Source: Chthoniobacteraceae bacterium (GTDB lineage Bacteria; Verrucomicrobiota; Verrucomicrobiia; Chthoniobacterales; Chthoniobacteraceae). From it: 52,311 bases of DNA. The notes under the pieces were generated by a model. The model did not search any database. It saw only the letters and a program-made list of their open reading frames with translations, and was not told the origin of the DNA. Below are positions 1-11,136 of this stretch, piece by piece; the stretch's first letter is position 1, and the number at the start of each line of letters is the position of its first letter. The DNA is taken from positions 1 through 52,311 of the forward strand of contig CANJPY010000026.1 of the NCBI GenBank assembly GCA_947476255.1. Reading direction: 5' to 3'. A program made the position numbers and the translations under genes.

Positions 1-152
1 CCCACGAGCGCCACACGGCAATGCAAATGAAGCAAACCGGAGAACAGCCTCCGAGAGCCGGATGCGGGAAATCCGCCCGTCCGGTTCGATGAGGGGGAGA
101 GGAGGACAAGGAGTGGTTGTGACCGCAAACCATCCTCGTCTCCCTACTCGAT
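1..152 (+). mobile_element. 3' end of a group II intron (domains V and VI)
   Basis: Positions 55-87 fold as a group II intron domain V. The outer arms GAGCCGGA and TCCGGTTC pair completely (one G-U), the AGC catalytic triad sits near the 5' end, and a GCGG/CCGC upper stem is capped by a GAAA-type loop. About 90-146 folds as domain VI, a long purine/pyrimidine stem ending in the pyrimidine-rich strand CCTCGTCTCCCT followed by an A that could be the branch point. The intron should end near 152 at ...CTCGAT. The reverse transcriptase/maturase ORF and the 5' end would lie upstream of the window. Orientation is plus. The exact 3' splice boundary is inferred from domain VI geometry. Confidence 0.82.
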
Positions 153-326
153 TTAACCCATATCGACCCATGGATAGTCTTGGATAGCGGGGTCATGTTT
201 GTGGATGCCATCGCCAAAGGATGTATTCAAAGCGCGTGGAAACTTGAGGAGTGATAACGATGCGAGACTTCGGGTGCGGGTACGCGGTGGAAGATTGTCG
301 AACTGGTTTTGCCCAAAGGTCTTTCG
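153..326. other. Intergenic stretch without a supported gene
   Basis: Between the group II intron end and the gltBD terminator. Two short overlapping ORFs on opposite strands are present (63 and 65 codons), but neither resembles a protein. This is the 3' exon flank of the intron. Confidence 0.5.
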
Positions 327-362
327 AAAAAAAAGAGCCAGCGTCGGTGAAGACGCTGGCTC
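327..362 (-). terminator. Rho-independent terminator of gltBD
   Basis: Perfect 11-bp stem: GAGCCAGCGTC at 335-345 and GACGCTGGCTC at 352-362, with a 6-nt loop. On the minus strand the stem is followed directly by eight T (A-run at 327-334). It lies about 50 bp past the gltD stop, as expected for the end of a gltB-gltD transcript. Confidence 0.92.
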
Positions 363-409
363 GATGATTCTTGAAGGGAGTCACCCCACCCGTTGAGATG
401 ATGCTCTGC

Positions 410-1894
<1,485 letters not shown>

Positions 1895-1948
1895 GTTTCT
1901 GCTGAGTAAATGATTTGTTTTTCGTTGCTTTGACGAGTGGCTCGTCGC

Positions 1949-4900
1949 TTAGCCGCCCCCCACACGCGCGACATCGCGGGCATTCATTTCAAAGGCCTCG
2001 TTCAATGCGTCGTCGCCGCTGAGCCCTTTAGCTTTTGCCGTGGCTATGGCTTGTAGGACTCGCTTGAAGTCTTTTGGCATCACTTTCACGAACTTCTCCC
2101 GCATTTCATCCCATGCTGAAAGAACACGCGAAGCCTTCTTGCTTCCAGTCAGTTCGGCATGCCGTTGAATGAGCGCCCGTAACTCAGCCGCATCGCGGTC
2201 ATCCAGCTTCTCCAGGCCAACCATCTGTTTGTTGCAGCGCGTGGCAAAGTCGCCTTTCTCATCCAGGACGTACGCAGTACCGCCGCTCATTCCCGCCGCA
2301 AAATTGCGACCGGTTGAACCAAGAACGACGACCGTGCCGCCCGTCATATACTCGCAGCCATGATCGCCGACACCTTCCACAACGGTGTCCACACCGGAGT
2401 TGCGCACGCAGAAGCGCTCGCCCGCGACTCCGCGGAAGAATGCCTCACCGGAGGTTGCTCCGTACAACGCGACGTTTCCGAGCAGAATGTTGTCTTCGGC
2501 GGCGAAGGTCGCTTTGGCGTCTGGGTAGACTACAATGCGCCCACCACTGAGCCCTTTGCCCACGTAATCGTTGGCGTCGCCCTCGAGTTCGATGGTTACA
2601 CCCTTGGGCACAAACGCACCGAGACTCTGCCCGGCGCTACCCTTGAATTTCAAGTGTACGGTGCCATCGGGCAAACCATCCTGATGGCGCTTGGTGATTT
2701 CGTTTCCGAGAATGGTCCCAACAACACGGTTGGTATTCATAATCGGCAGTTCGAGTTTGACGGGTTCGCCATTTTCGATGGCCGGCTTACAGGCCTGCAG
2801 GAGCACCGAAAGATCGAGTCCTTTTTCAAGCCCGTGGTCCTGAATTTCCGTGCAGAAGCGACCCACCTCGGGTCCCATTGGCGGGGAGTAGAGGAGCTTG
2901 GACAGATCAATGCCGTTCGCTTTCCAGTGCTCCACGGCGCGGCGTGGCTCCAGTACGTCTGTACGGCCCACCATTTCAGGGATGCTTCGGAACCCAAGCT
3001 CCGCCATGATTTCCCTGACCTCTTGGGCGATAAATTTCATGAAATTCACCGCGTCCGCAGGATCTCCGGTGAAGTTCTTGCGAAGCTCTGGATCCTGCGT
3101 GGCGACTCCCACCGGGCACGTATTCAAGTGGCAGACACGCATCATGATACAGCCCAATGACACCAGGGGTGCGGTGGCAAAACCGAACTCTTCCGCCCCC
3201 AGAAGCGCTGCAATCACGACATCGCGTCCCGTCTTCAACTGGCCATCTGTCTCGACCACAATCCGCGAGCGAAGGCGGTTGAGTACGAGCGTTTGATGGG
3301 TCTCTGCAAGGCCGAGTTCCCACGGCAAGCCCGCATGTTTGATGGAAGTCTGAGGAGATGCCCCCGTGCCACCGTCGAAGCCCGAGATGAGCACCACATC
3401 GGCATGCGCTTTGGCTACGCCCGCAGCAATTGTACCCACTCCCACCTCGGAGACCAACTTCACGCTCACGCGCGCCGCGCGGTTTGCATTCTTAAGGTCG
3501 TGGATGAGTTCGGAGAGATCTTCGATGGAATAAATGTCGTGGTGCGGAGGCGGCGAAATCAACCCCACGCCCGGAGTGGAATGCCGAACTTTTGCAATCC
3601 ATGGATAGACTTTGCCCCCAGGCAACTGACCGCCTTCACCGGGCTTCGCGCCCTGCGCCATTTTAATCTGCAGCTCTTTGGCGTTTGTGAGGTAAAGACT
3701 TGTGACTCCAAAGCGCCCGGAAGCCACCTGTTTGATGGCGCTGTTCTTTGAATCTCCCTGCGCATTTGTCCAGGTGTACCGCGCTGGGTCCTCGCCGCCT
3801 TCTCCCGTGTTGGATTTACCCCCCAACCGGTTCATGGCGATTGCGAGGCTTTCGTGCGCCTCTTGAGAAATGGACCCGTAGCTCATCGCTCCTGTTTTGA
3901 AGCGCTTTACGATGGATTCCACGGACTCGACTTCTTCAATGGGAACTGCGCTGCGTTCTTTGAAGGAGAGCAAACCGCGAAGCGTAAAGATCTGCTCCAT
4001 TTGTTTGTTCACCAACGAGGAGTACGTCTTGAATGTTTCGAAGTTGCCTGTTCGCACCGCTTTCTGAAGCGAGTGAATCACCTGGGGGCTGAACAAGTGA
4101 GCCTCTCCCTCGTTTCTCCACTGGTAATCCCCACCAACATCGAGTGTTGTTGCATTTTCAACACGGTCTGGAAACGCCTTGTGGTGGCGCTCCAAAGTTT
4201 CGGCAGCGATTGCCGCAAGATCAGCCCCTTCGATGCGGGTCGCCGTTCCCGCGAAAAACTTGTCCACGACTTTTTGCCGCAACCCGACGCACTCGAAAAT
4301 CTGGGCGCCCATGTAACTGTGGATCGTCGAGATTCCTATTTTGGAAGCGACTTTTACAATGCCCTTGGTGGCCGCCTTCACGAAATTCTTGCAGGCCGTG
4401 TAGTGGTCTACGCCGACCAAGAGTCCCTGCCGGATCATGTCATCCAGGGTTTCAAACGCCAAATAGGGATTGATGCCTGCGCAACCATACCCGATCAGGG
4501 TGCAGAAGTGATGCACTTCGCGCGGTTCGCCCGATTCGAGAATCAAGCCCACTTTGGTGCGCTTGCCTTCGCGGATCAGAAAGTGGTGGAGTCCGGCGAC
4601 AGCCAAAAGCGGCGGAATCACCGCATTGTGGCGGTCCATGCCACGGTCGCTGAGAATGATCAGATTGATGCCGGCATCAATCTGGAGGCTGGCCTGGCGG
4701 CAGATTTCATCAAAGGCCGCCTCCAAACCTTTCGCGCCCTTGGAGGCTTCGAAAAGAGTGGGCAAGGTCACGGAGCGGAACTGGCCCTGTGCAACGTGCC
4801 GGAGTTTTGCAAGTTCCTCGTTCGTAATGATCGGGGTGGGGAGTTCGATGAGATGACAACTCTTTGGGGTGGGCTCCAAAATGTTCCCCTCGGGTCCGAT

Positions 4901-6535
4901 TGTTGTCACTGAGGAGGTGACAATTTCCTCGCGGATGCAGTCGATTGGCGGATTGGTGACCTGTGCGAAGAGTTGCTTGAAATAATCGTACAACAGCTTC
5001 GATTTGTTGGAGAGCACAGCCAGAGGAATGTCGGTGCCCATGGATCCCATGGCTTCCACGCCGTCCTTGGCCATCGGCACCAGAAGCTTGCGCTGGTCTT
5101 CGAAGCTGTAACCGAAGGCGAGCTGGCGCTGGAGAACCGTAGCGTGATCGGGAGCAGAGACTTCGGGGGCATCGGAGATGTCGGCCAGTTTTACCAGATT
5201 TTCATCCAACCATTGGCGGTACGGTTTCTCCGAGGCAATCTGCGTTTTGATCTCCTCGTCGGCAACGATCCGGCCTTCCTGCATGTTGACAAGGAACATG
5301 CGGCCGGGCTGCAGCCGCCCTTTGCTCGCAACCCGCTCCGGTTCCACGGGCAGGACACCCGCCTCGGAAGCCATGATGACGTAGTCGTCCTTGGTGACAT
5401 AATAGCGGGAGGGACGCAAGCCGTTGCGGTCCAGCGTCGCTCCAATCATGGTGCCGTCGGTAAACACAACGGAAGCCGGGCCGTCCCAGGGTTCCATCAG
5501 GCAGGAGTGGTATTCGTAAAAAGCTTTTTTCTCCTCGCTCATGGATTCGTGGCCGCTCCACGGCTCAGGAATCATCATCATCATCGCATGGGGAAGAGAG
5601 CGCCCTCCCATCACCAATAATTCGAGCACGTTGTCGAACATTGCTGAATCCGAGCCGTTTGTATTTACAATGGGCAGGATCTTGGAGATGTCTTCGCCAA
5701 AGGACTCGCTCGAGAGCATGGATTCCCTGGCTTTCATCCAGTTGATGTTGCCACGCAGGGTGTTGATTTCGCCGTTGTGGGCGATGTAACGGTAGGGATG
5801 GGAACGCTCCCAGCTTGGGAAAGTGTTGGTGGAAAAGCGCGAATGCACCAGGGCAAGCGCGGTGTCCATCGAGGGATCGGACAGATCAAGGAAGTATTTT
5901 CCCACCTGTTCGGGCATGAGCATGCCTTTGTAAATGAGCGTTCTAGAGGAAATGCTGGGTGCGTACCAGAATTGGTCCAACCCCGAGGTCCGGTTCTTTT
6001 GATGGGCGACCTTGCGTATGACGAAGAGCTTGCGCTCGAAATCCTGATCGCTGGGGCAGTTGGATCCACGGGCAATGAACACCTGACGGTGCGTTGGCTC
6101 GCTGTCACGAGCGGTTTTTCCGAGCGAAGAATTATCTGTGGGCACGGTTCTCCAACCGAGAACGGTCTGCCCCTCAGCAGCGGCTACTTCGGCAAAGTTT
6201 TTTTCGCTCTCGGCCCTGATCTTTGGGTCTGGGGAGGTGTACACCATGCCGACCGCATATTGGCCGGGATCGGGCAGGGTGATACCCAGCTCCTTGGCGA
6301 CCTTTGTGAAAAACTTATGGGGCGTCTGGAGTAGAATTCCGGCGCCGTCTCCAGTGTTTACTTCGCAACCGCAGGCGCCGCGATGATCCAGATTCACCAG
6401 CATGGTGAGGGCCTGCTGAATGATCTCATGCGTTCGTTTGCCCTTCATCTGGCAGACAAATCCTACGCCGCATGCATCGTGTTCAAACTGAGGGTCATAC
6501 AGCCCCTGTTTCTCGGGAAGTCCGGGATTATTCAT
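1949..6535 (-). CDS. gltB: Glutamate synthase (NADPH) large subunit
   Basis: 1528 aa from the chosen ATG. The open frame runs 24 codons further upstream to 6607, but starting at [10 protein letters not shown] leaves a short 21-residue propeptide before the predicted N-terminal nucleophile Cys22 (HDACGVGFV), as expected for a self-processed Ntn amidotransferase. Order of domains: glutaminase GATase_2 (about 22-430), central domain, FMN-binding synthase TIM barrel (about 830-1200) with the 3Fe-4S ligands in [12 protein letters not shown] (about 1130), and a C-terminal GXGXG beta-helix. It channels glutamine-derived ammonia to 2-oxoglutarate. First gene of gltBD. A palindrome 86 bp upstream may control it. 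Confidence 0.96.
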   Translation of the reverse strand: MNNPGLPEKQGLYDPQFEHDACGVGFVCQMKGKRTHEIIQQALTMLVNLDHRGACGCEVNTGDGAGILLQTPHKFFTKVAKELGITLPDPGQYAVGMVYTSPDPKIRAESEKNFAEVAAAEGQTVLGWRTVPTDNSSLGKTARDSEPTHRQVFIARGSNCPSDQDFERKLFVIRKVAHQKNRTSGLDQFWYAPSISSRTLIYKGMLMPEQVGKYFLDLSDPSMDTALALVHSRFSTNTFPSWERSHPYRYIAHNGEINTLRGNINWMKARESMLSSESFGEDISKILPIVNTNGSDSAMFDNVLELLVMGGRSLPHAMMMMIPEPWSGHESMSEEKKAFYEYHSCLMEPWDGPASVVFTDGTMIGATLDRNGLRPSRYYVTKDDYVIMASEAGVLPVEPERVASKGRLQPGRMFLVNMQEGRIVADEEIKTQIASEKPYRQWLDENLVKLADISDAPEVSAPDHATVLQRQLAFGYSFEDQRKLLVPMAKDGVEAMGSMGTDIPLAVLSNKSKLLYDYFKQLFAQVTNPPIDCIREEIVTSSVTTIGPEGNILEPTPKSCHLIELPTPIITNEELAKLRHVAQGQFRSVTLPTLFEASKGAKGLEAAFDEICRQASLQIDAGINLIILSDRGMDRHNAVIPPLLAVAGLHHFLIREGKRTKVGLILESGEPREVHHFCTLIGYGCAGINPYLAFETLDDMIRQGLLVGVDHYTACKNFVKAATKGIVKVASKIGISTIHSYMGAQIFECVGLRQKVVDKFFAGTATRIEGADLAAIAAETLERHHKAFPDRVENATTLDVGGDYQWRNEGEAHLFSPQVIHSLQKAVRTGNFETFKTYSSLVNKQMEQIFTLRGLLSFKERSAVPIEEVESVESIVKRFKTGAMSYGSISQEAHESLAIAMNRLGGKSNTGEGGEDPARYTWTNAQGDSKNSAIKQVASGRFGVTSLYLTNAKELQIKMAQGAKPGEGGQLPGGKVYPWIAKVRHSTPGVGLISPPPHHDIYSIEDLSELIHDLKNANRAARVSVKLVSEVGVGTIAAGVAKAHADVVLISGFDGGTGASPQTSIKHAGLPWELGLAETHQTLVLNRLRSRIVVETDGQLKTGRDVVIAALLGAEEFGFATAPLVSLGCIMMRVCHLNTCPVGVATQDPELRKNFTGDPADAVNFMKFIAQEVREIMAELGFRSIPEMVGRTDVLEPRRAVEHWKANGIDLSKLLYSPPMGPEVGRFCTEIQDHGLEKGLDLSVLLQACKPAIENGEPVKLELPIMNTNRVVGTILGNEITKRHQDGLPDGTVHLKFKGSAGQSLGAFVPKGVTIELEGDANDYVGKGLSGGRIVVYPDAKATFAAEDNILLGNVALYGATSGEAFFRGVAGERFCVRNSGVDTVVEGVGDHGCEYMTGGTVVVLGSTGRNFAAGMSGGTAYVLDEKGDFATRCNKQMVGLEKLDDRDAAELRALIQRHAELTGSKKASRVLSAWDEMREKFVKVMPKDFKRVLQAIATAKAKGLSGDDALNEAFEMNARDVARVGGG

Positions 6536-6620
6536 TTCTGTTTTTCGCTGATAAGTACGTCCGGGGGAATCTGGTTGGACTGGGTCCCTGTGACTCTGGG
6601 CAGGCACGAGGGCGCGGCAG

Positions 6621-6636
6621 TGTAATGGGCATTACA
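6621..6636. promoter_or_regulatory. CRP/NtcA-like palindrome upstream of gltB
   Basis: TGTAATG-GG-CATTACA, 7-bp perfect arms around GG. It satisfies the pattern GTA-N8-TAC known for the CRP-family nitrogen regulator NtcA and is close to a generic CRP/FNR half-site pair. It lies 86 bp before gltB (minus) and 234 bp before the small plus-strand gene at 6870. The regulator is not identified. Confidence 0.5.
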
Positions 6637-6869
6637 TTGATAGGGAATTAATTTTTACGAGTTGGGGATTAGTTTGTCTGAAAATCCGTTGCTGGATTGT
6701 TGCAAGGAACGGCCGTCGGCGGCCAAAACTCGATACGGCGACTGTATGGCGGTCGCGGCGCTGACTTCCCCAAGTGGAGGCCGCTAGGCTTGAAAGAAAA
6801 GCATTTTCTCTAAGAACTAGGACCATTAAAGATTTGAATTGGTGTTAACTCGCTGCCTGTTGCTTCAAT

Positions 6870-7175
6870 ATGGACCAGAAATTAGAAGGAAAACCCAATG
6901 CCATCCTGCGGCTAGAAGGCCGCAAAGTTACCAGAACCGACGTCAGCAACGACTGGGGTACGCGCCTGCAGTGGAGGGTTATGAGGGATGGGAAAGAAGT
7001 GGCGACGGTCACGGCGGGGCTTGAGCTTTCGTTTGAACATCCGGAAACCGTTCCGGGAAAGTACGAAGTTGTTCTGCAGCAGTTTCATTACTTGAATTAC
7101 AAAAAAGGCGCCGATGGAAAGTTCACCGACAGCAAGTACGTCGATATTTCTGAAGCCGTGAGTTACACCGTTTAA
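6870..7175 (+). CDS. Small hypothetical protein, Ig-like fold suspected
   Basis: 101 aa, no signal peptide and no membrane segment. It has alternating polar/hydrophobic strands and the sentence-like pattern of a single beta-sandwich (LEHSFEHPET-type turns, GKYEVVLQQFHYLNYKK). Function not recognised. It ends 37 bp before the DUF1501 gene on the same strand and may be the first gene of that transcript. The start is preceded by no Shine-Dalgarno sequence. The reading frame looks coding because it is conserved in composition with its neighbours and has no competing ORF, but the assignment rests on context. Confidence 0.6.
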   Translation: MDQKLEGKPNAILRLEGRKVTRTDVSNDWGTRLQWRVMRDGKEVATVTAGLELSFEHPETVPGKYEVVLQQFHYLNYKKGADGKFTDSKYVDISEAVSYTV

Positions 7176-7212
7176 TCTGGTCCGCATTTTTAATTCTGAA
7201 AGTCCCCCCCAT

Positions 7213-8592
7213 ATGCTTCACATAGGAAACACCTATCTCCCCCTTTGCTCTGGGGTAAACCGCAGGAGCTTTTTGCAGGTTGGGGCAGCGGCCATGGCAG
7301 GGTTGAGCTTGCCAAACTTACTGAGTCTGTATGCCGCTGGGGGAGTGGATGAAAAAAAGGCGAAGATTCGAAACTGCATCACTCTTTTTTTAGTGGGTTC
7401 ACCCGGTCACCTAGACACCTGGGACATGAAGCCTGATGCTCCCGAGGATATCCGTGGCAAATTTAAGCCGATTTCAACGAGTGTTCCCGGGGTTCAGATC
7501 TGCGAGCATTTTCCGCGCATGGCGAAAATGATGGATCGGGTGGCTTTAATCCGAAGCCTTTCGTACAACACCGGCGCTTCGCACGAGAATGGGCAGCGCT
7601 GGATGATGACAGGTCATGACTTCAATGCCGCGAACAAGCACCCCCACATGGGGTCGGTAATTTCGAGGGTTTTTGGCGCCAGAGGAGATTTGCCTGCCTC
7701 GATTGTTCTTCCTGCTGCGATCGGCAATACCGGAACTTCGACCCCCCACGGACAGGAAAGCGCTTATCTTGGGAGCGCGCACCAGCCGTTTATTCTCGGC
7801 AGCGACCCGGCACGTTCTGATTTCAAGGTCGCAGATCTAGAGTCGCCGGCGGGCCAGGCTGATTTCCGCATCGGTGCACGACGCAAGCTGCTTACTGAAC
7901 TCGATGAACTGCAGCGGCATGTGGAAACAAACAGCACTCTGGAACGGGATACCGCCTACGCACGTGCGTTTAGTTTGCTCACAAATCCGCAGACGAAAAA
8001 GGCATTCAACCTGAACGAGGAGCCTGCAAAGCTCCGCGACAGGTATGGGCGGAATACATTCGGGCAGAGTTGTTTGATGGCAAGGAGACTCATTGAGAGT
8101 GGCACCCGTTTTGTGACAGTCAACCAGTTCGACACCGTGTTTGGCATTTCGTGCTGGGACATGCACGCTGATGGAAGCAGTCTAAACAACACCTATGCCG
8201 ACTATGAACACGTGCTGTGTCCTCAGTTTGACTTGGCATTCACCGCCCTGCTTGAAGACTTGGAGCAGCGCGGGTTGCTAGAAGAAACTGTCATCGCTGT
8301 CATCAGTGAGTTTGGGCGTACGCCTAAAATCAATGCGCGTGGTGGACGCGACCATTATCCGTCCGCGTGGACGAATTTTATCGCAGGCGGGCCGATTCGG
8401 GGAGGGCGTGTGATTGGTTCGACCGATAAAATCGGCGCTGCACCGCACGACCGGCCCGTAACGCCCCCGCAGGTGGTTGCGTCTATTTATCAAGCGATGG
8501 GAATCGACCTGGAGACAACCATGTTACCAGGACCCGGCGGGCGCCCCGTGCGTTTGATTGAGGCCGAACCCATCCGCGAGCTGTTCTCCTAA
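7213..8592 (+). CDS. DUF1501 family protein, Tat-exported
   Basis: 459 aa. The N-terminus carries a twin-arginine signal (NRRSFLQVG, about 17-25) followed by a hydrophobic stretch. The body has the DUF1501 hallmarks: FLVGSPGHLDTWDMKPDAP near the start, EFGRTPKINARGGRDHYP near 365, then GRVIGSTDKIG. DUF1501 belongs to the alkaline phosphatase/sulfatase-like superfamily; substrates in PVC bacteria are not established. It heads a co-directional set with a PPC protein (17-bp gap), a PSCyt2/PSD1 protein and a PSCyt1-WD40 protein, a neighbourhood typical of planctomycetes and verrucomicrobia. The ATG follows a C-rich leader (AGTCCCCCCCAT) rather than a Shine-Dalgarno sequence. Confidence 0.93.
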   Translation: MLHIGNTYLPLCSGVNRRSFLQVGAAAMAGLSLPNLLSLYAAGGVDEKKAKIRNCITLFLVGSPGHLDTWDMKPDAPEDIRGKFKPISTSVPGVQICEHFPRMAKMMDRVALIRSLSYNTGASHENGQRWMMTGHDFNAANKHPHMGSVISRVFGARGDLPASIVLPAAIGNTGTSTPHGQESAYLGSAHQPFILGSDPARSDFKVADLESPAGQADFRIGARRKLLTELDELQRHVETNSTLERDTAYARAFSLLTNPQTKKAFNLNEEPAKLRDRYGRNTFGQSCLMARRLIESGTRFVTVNQFDTVFGISCWDMHADGSSLNNTYADYEHVLCPQFDLAFTALLEDLEQRGLLEETVIAVISEFGRTPKINARGGRDHYPSAWTNFIAGGPIRGGRVIGSTDKIGAAPHDRPVTPPQVVASIYQAMGIDLETTMLPGPGGRPVRLIEAEPIRELFS

Positions 8593-8609
8593 GAATATAG
8601 GATTTCAGA

Positions 8610-11129
8610 ATGCGGCGGCCTTTCCCATTTTTTCATGCGGGTCTTTGCGGTGCGGGCGGGATTTTCTTTTCTGTCTGCACCTACGCTGGGCCTCCTGTGG
8701 TCACGGGCATTGATGTGCGCGGGCTACAGATTGGCGGCACAACCTCTGTGACGATCACCGGCACAGATTTGTTGCCTAATCCACGTTTGCTGACAACGGC
8801 GCTTGTGACAAAGCAAACGGTGAGGGACGGCGCGAAGCCGGAGCGCATTGTGATTGATGTGGAGCTGGCCGAGGGGGCGCAGCCCGGATTTGAAAACGGA
8901 TGGCTGGTTACGGACAACGGGGTGTCGTCTCGGTATACTGTTGCAACCGATCGGTTTCCTCAGAAGCCTGTGACTGAAAAGGCAGGGGATCTTCCTGCAG
9001 CCTTTCACGGTTCGCTTGCTGGCAGTCAGGTGCGGGAGATGGTTTTTGCGGGAACGGCTGGGCAGGAAATTACCTGTGAAGTGGAAGCGCAGCGCCTCGA
9101 GAGTAAGCTGCGTCCTGTATTGAAGCTATACGGCCCCGACAACGCGCTTTTGGGTTTGAGTTTGCCGAGTACTATTCTTCGCGGTGACACGCGCCTTGAG
9201 ACGAAGTTGCCGGCAGATGGAATGTACCGCATTCAACTGCATGACCTGCAGTTTGCCGCCGCCGCTCCCTCGCATTACCGCTTGAAGGTGGGTCAGTGGT
9301 TCTACGCCGACCTTGCGTTTCCGGCGACAATTCAAAGGGGCATGTCGTCGCAGATCAAACTGCTGGGACGAGTGGGACAGCAGCCCCTGGTGCAGGTGTC
9401 TTCGAGCGAATTGGGTTCGGCTGTTCCCGCCCCATGGAGCGACCCTGCTCATTCCAGTGGGCCACAACCGGCGGTGTGGCTGAGCGATCTTCTTCAATTG
9501 CAGGAGATGCGCGCGGGTTCCGCACCGCAAATGCTGCCTCCGTTGCCCTTTGCGTTGAATGGAGCCATAAGCAGACCCGGGGAAGAAGATGTGTATGAGT
9601 TAACCGTCGAACCGGAATCAGAACTCAAACTCGAGGTTGCAGCGGACTCTTTGGGCTCGCCAATCGATGCCGAGTTGGAGTTGAGAGATGCTAAAGGTGC
9701 GCGGATATCGATAAACGACGATTCCCCCGACGGGCCTGATCCCGTTTTGAGCTACAAGGTGCCTGCTGGCGTTACAAAGGTTTTAGCGGTGATCCGGGAC
9801 GTGAATGGGATTGGCGGGCCCCAGTGTTTGTACCATTTTCGCGCGACTTTAAAGACGGAGCGGAAGACAGCTGGGTTTTCGCTGAGGATGACGGAGGACA
9901 GTCACACCGTGGAACCTGGGCGCTCTAGTCTGCTGAAAGTGGAGGCGGTGCGAGACGGTTATGAGGGGCCGATCCAGCTTGCTTTTGATCGGCTGCCCAA
10001 GGGAGTGACTGTCGCACGGGACACCATTGCTGAAGGGGCTACGGCAAGCCTGGTTACATTTGTTTCGGACAAGCCTCTGGAGCCGATGCTTGTTGGATTA
10101 AAAGGGCTGGCCAATGGGAAAGAAGTTGCCGCGCGTTTTGATGGCGCGTTGCTGGGGCGATTTCAGCCTTGGCTTGAAAACGACTTGGCAATTGCGGGCG
10201 GGCTTAAATCTGAAATTCAGTTTTCGGCAGGCTTTGGGAAAGGGGTGGAGACCGTAAGAATTCCGCTTTCAGGCAAAGTGCAGCTGCCGGTCCAGTGCAT
10301 CCGACCAGTTGGGCATGACGGACCGATAAGGCTCACGCTATTAACGAGCCAAGGGAGGCTTTTCACGAAGGGGGCTGTCGATGCGACCCGAATGCTTCGA
10401 GAGGAAAAGGCCGTTTTAATCGAGGAGGATACGCGCGCGCAGAAAGCCTTTGATGCGGTTGTAGCCGCCCAAAAGACCGAGACGGCGGCACGCATGGCTT
10501 TGGATGCTGCAACAAAAGCAGGAAAGCCCATCGAAGCACTTTTGGAAAACGTCACTAAGTCGCAGGCTGCTGTGGAGGCGGCGCAGAAGGCGGCGGTTGC
10601 TGCATCCAAGGATGCGAAGAACGGAGTGGAGTTTGCCCTGCTCGTGCCTCCCGAAATGGCCGAGATGCCTCATCAGATCGCGTTTAAGGCAGAGTTGCTG
10701 AAGCGTGACCGTCGCACGGTGGAGGCGGTGACGTTCACTTCGGTGGCGGAGGTGCCGGTGGTGAATCCATTTGTGATCAAAATCAAGCAACCCGAGCCTG
10801 TGAAGCTGGATTCAAAAACGGGTGCGACGGTTGAGGTTTCAGGCCAGGTTGAGAGGCTTGAGGGAGGGAAGGGGGACGTGGCGCTCACGCTGTCTGGGCT
10901 GCCCGCAGGTGCCACGGCGGTCGCGACGGCCACAGTCAAAGCGGCGGAAACGCAGTTCAAATTCGTTGTTAAATTTCCCGCAACTTTTAAACCGGGAGAG
11001 TTTTCGAATGTTAAAATCTCCGGTACCGGAAAGCCCTTTGGTGTCACCCAGATTAAATGCCGTGACGCTGTTGTTGGATTCAGTGTCCTGCCTCCGGATC
11101 CGCCCGCTGAAGCCAAACCTTCAGGCTAA
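8610..11129 (+). CDS. Exported PPC-domain protein of the DUF1501/PSCyt operon
   Basis: 839 aa with an N-terminal signal-like segment (MRRPFPFFHAGLCGAGGIFF). After an IPT/TIG-like strand-rich region (about 30-110) come two pre-peptidase C-terminal (PPC-type) beta domains, about 135-225 and 310-415, the second containing DVYELTVEPESELKLEV. Ig-like repeats follow. Residues about 595-665 form an alanine/lysine-rich stretch (AQKAFDAVVAAQKTETAA) predicted to be coiled coil, then two more beta domains to the end. Probably a periplasmic or surface accessory that binds substrate for the neighbouring cytochrome proteins; that role is inferred from context only. Start preceded by weak TAGGA. Gap to the next gene is 7 bp. 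Confidence 0.85.
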   Translation: MRRPFPFFHAGLCGAGGIFFSVCTYAGPPVVTGIDVRGLQIGGTTSVTITGTDLLPNPRLLTTALVTKQTVRDGAKPERIVIDVELAEGAQPGFENGWLVTDNGVSSRYTVATDRFPQKPVTEKAGDLPAAFHGSLAGSQVREMVFAGTAGQEITCEVEAQRLESKLRPVLKLYGPDNALLGLSLPSTILRGDTRLETKLPADGMYRIQLHDLQFAAAAPSHYRLKVGQWFYADLAFPATIQRGMSSQIKLLGRVGQQPLVQVSSSELGSAVPAPWSDPAHSSGPQPAVWLSDLLQLQEMRAGSAPQMLPPLPFALNGAISRPGEEDVYELTVEPESELKLEVAADSLGSPIDAELELRDAKGARISINDDSPDGPDPVLSYKVPAGVTKVLAVIRDVNGIGGPQCLYHFRATLKTERKTAGFSLRMTEDSHTVEPGRSSLLKVEAVRDGYEGPIQLAFDRLPKGVTVARDTIAEGATASLVTFVSDKPLEPMLVGLKGLANGKEVAARFDGALLGRFQPWLENDLAIAGGLKSEIQFSAGFGKGVETVRIPLSGKVQLPVQCIRPVGHDGPIRLTLLTSQGRLFTKGAVDATRMLREEKAVLIEEDTRAQKAFDAVVAAQKTETAARMALDAATKAGKPIEALLENVTKSQAAVEAAQKAAVAASKDAKNGVEFALLVPPEMAEMPHQIAFKAELLKRDRRTVEAVTFTSVAEVPVVNPFVIKIKQPEPVKLDSKTGATVEVSGQVERLEGGKGDVALTLSGLPAGATAVATATVKAAETQFKFVVKFPATFKPGEFSNVKISGTGKPFGVTQIKCRDAVVGFSVLPPDPPAEAKPSG

Positions 11130-11136
11130 ATATATC

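Noticed and set aside
3854..4912. 352-codon plus-strand frame inside gltB
   Set aside because: Shadow of gltB; no domain and no ribosome-binding signal.
6536..6607. N-terminal extension of GltB
   Set aside because: It adds 24 residues without similarity. The downstream ATG gives a normal short propeptide before Cys22.
10822..11136. N-terminal extension of the PSCyt2/PSD1 protein
   Set aside because: It overlaps the PPC gene in another frame. The ATG at 11137 begins a clear signal peptide.
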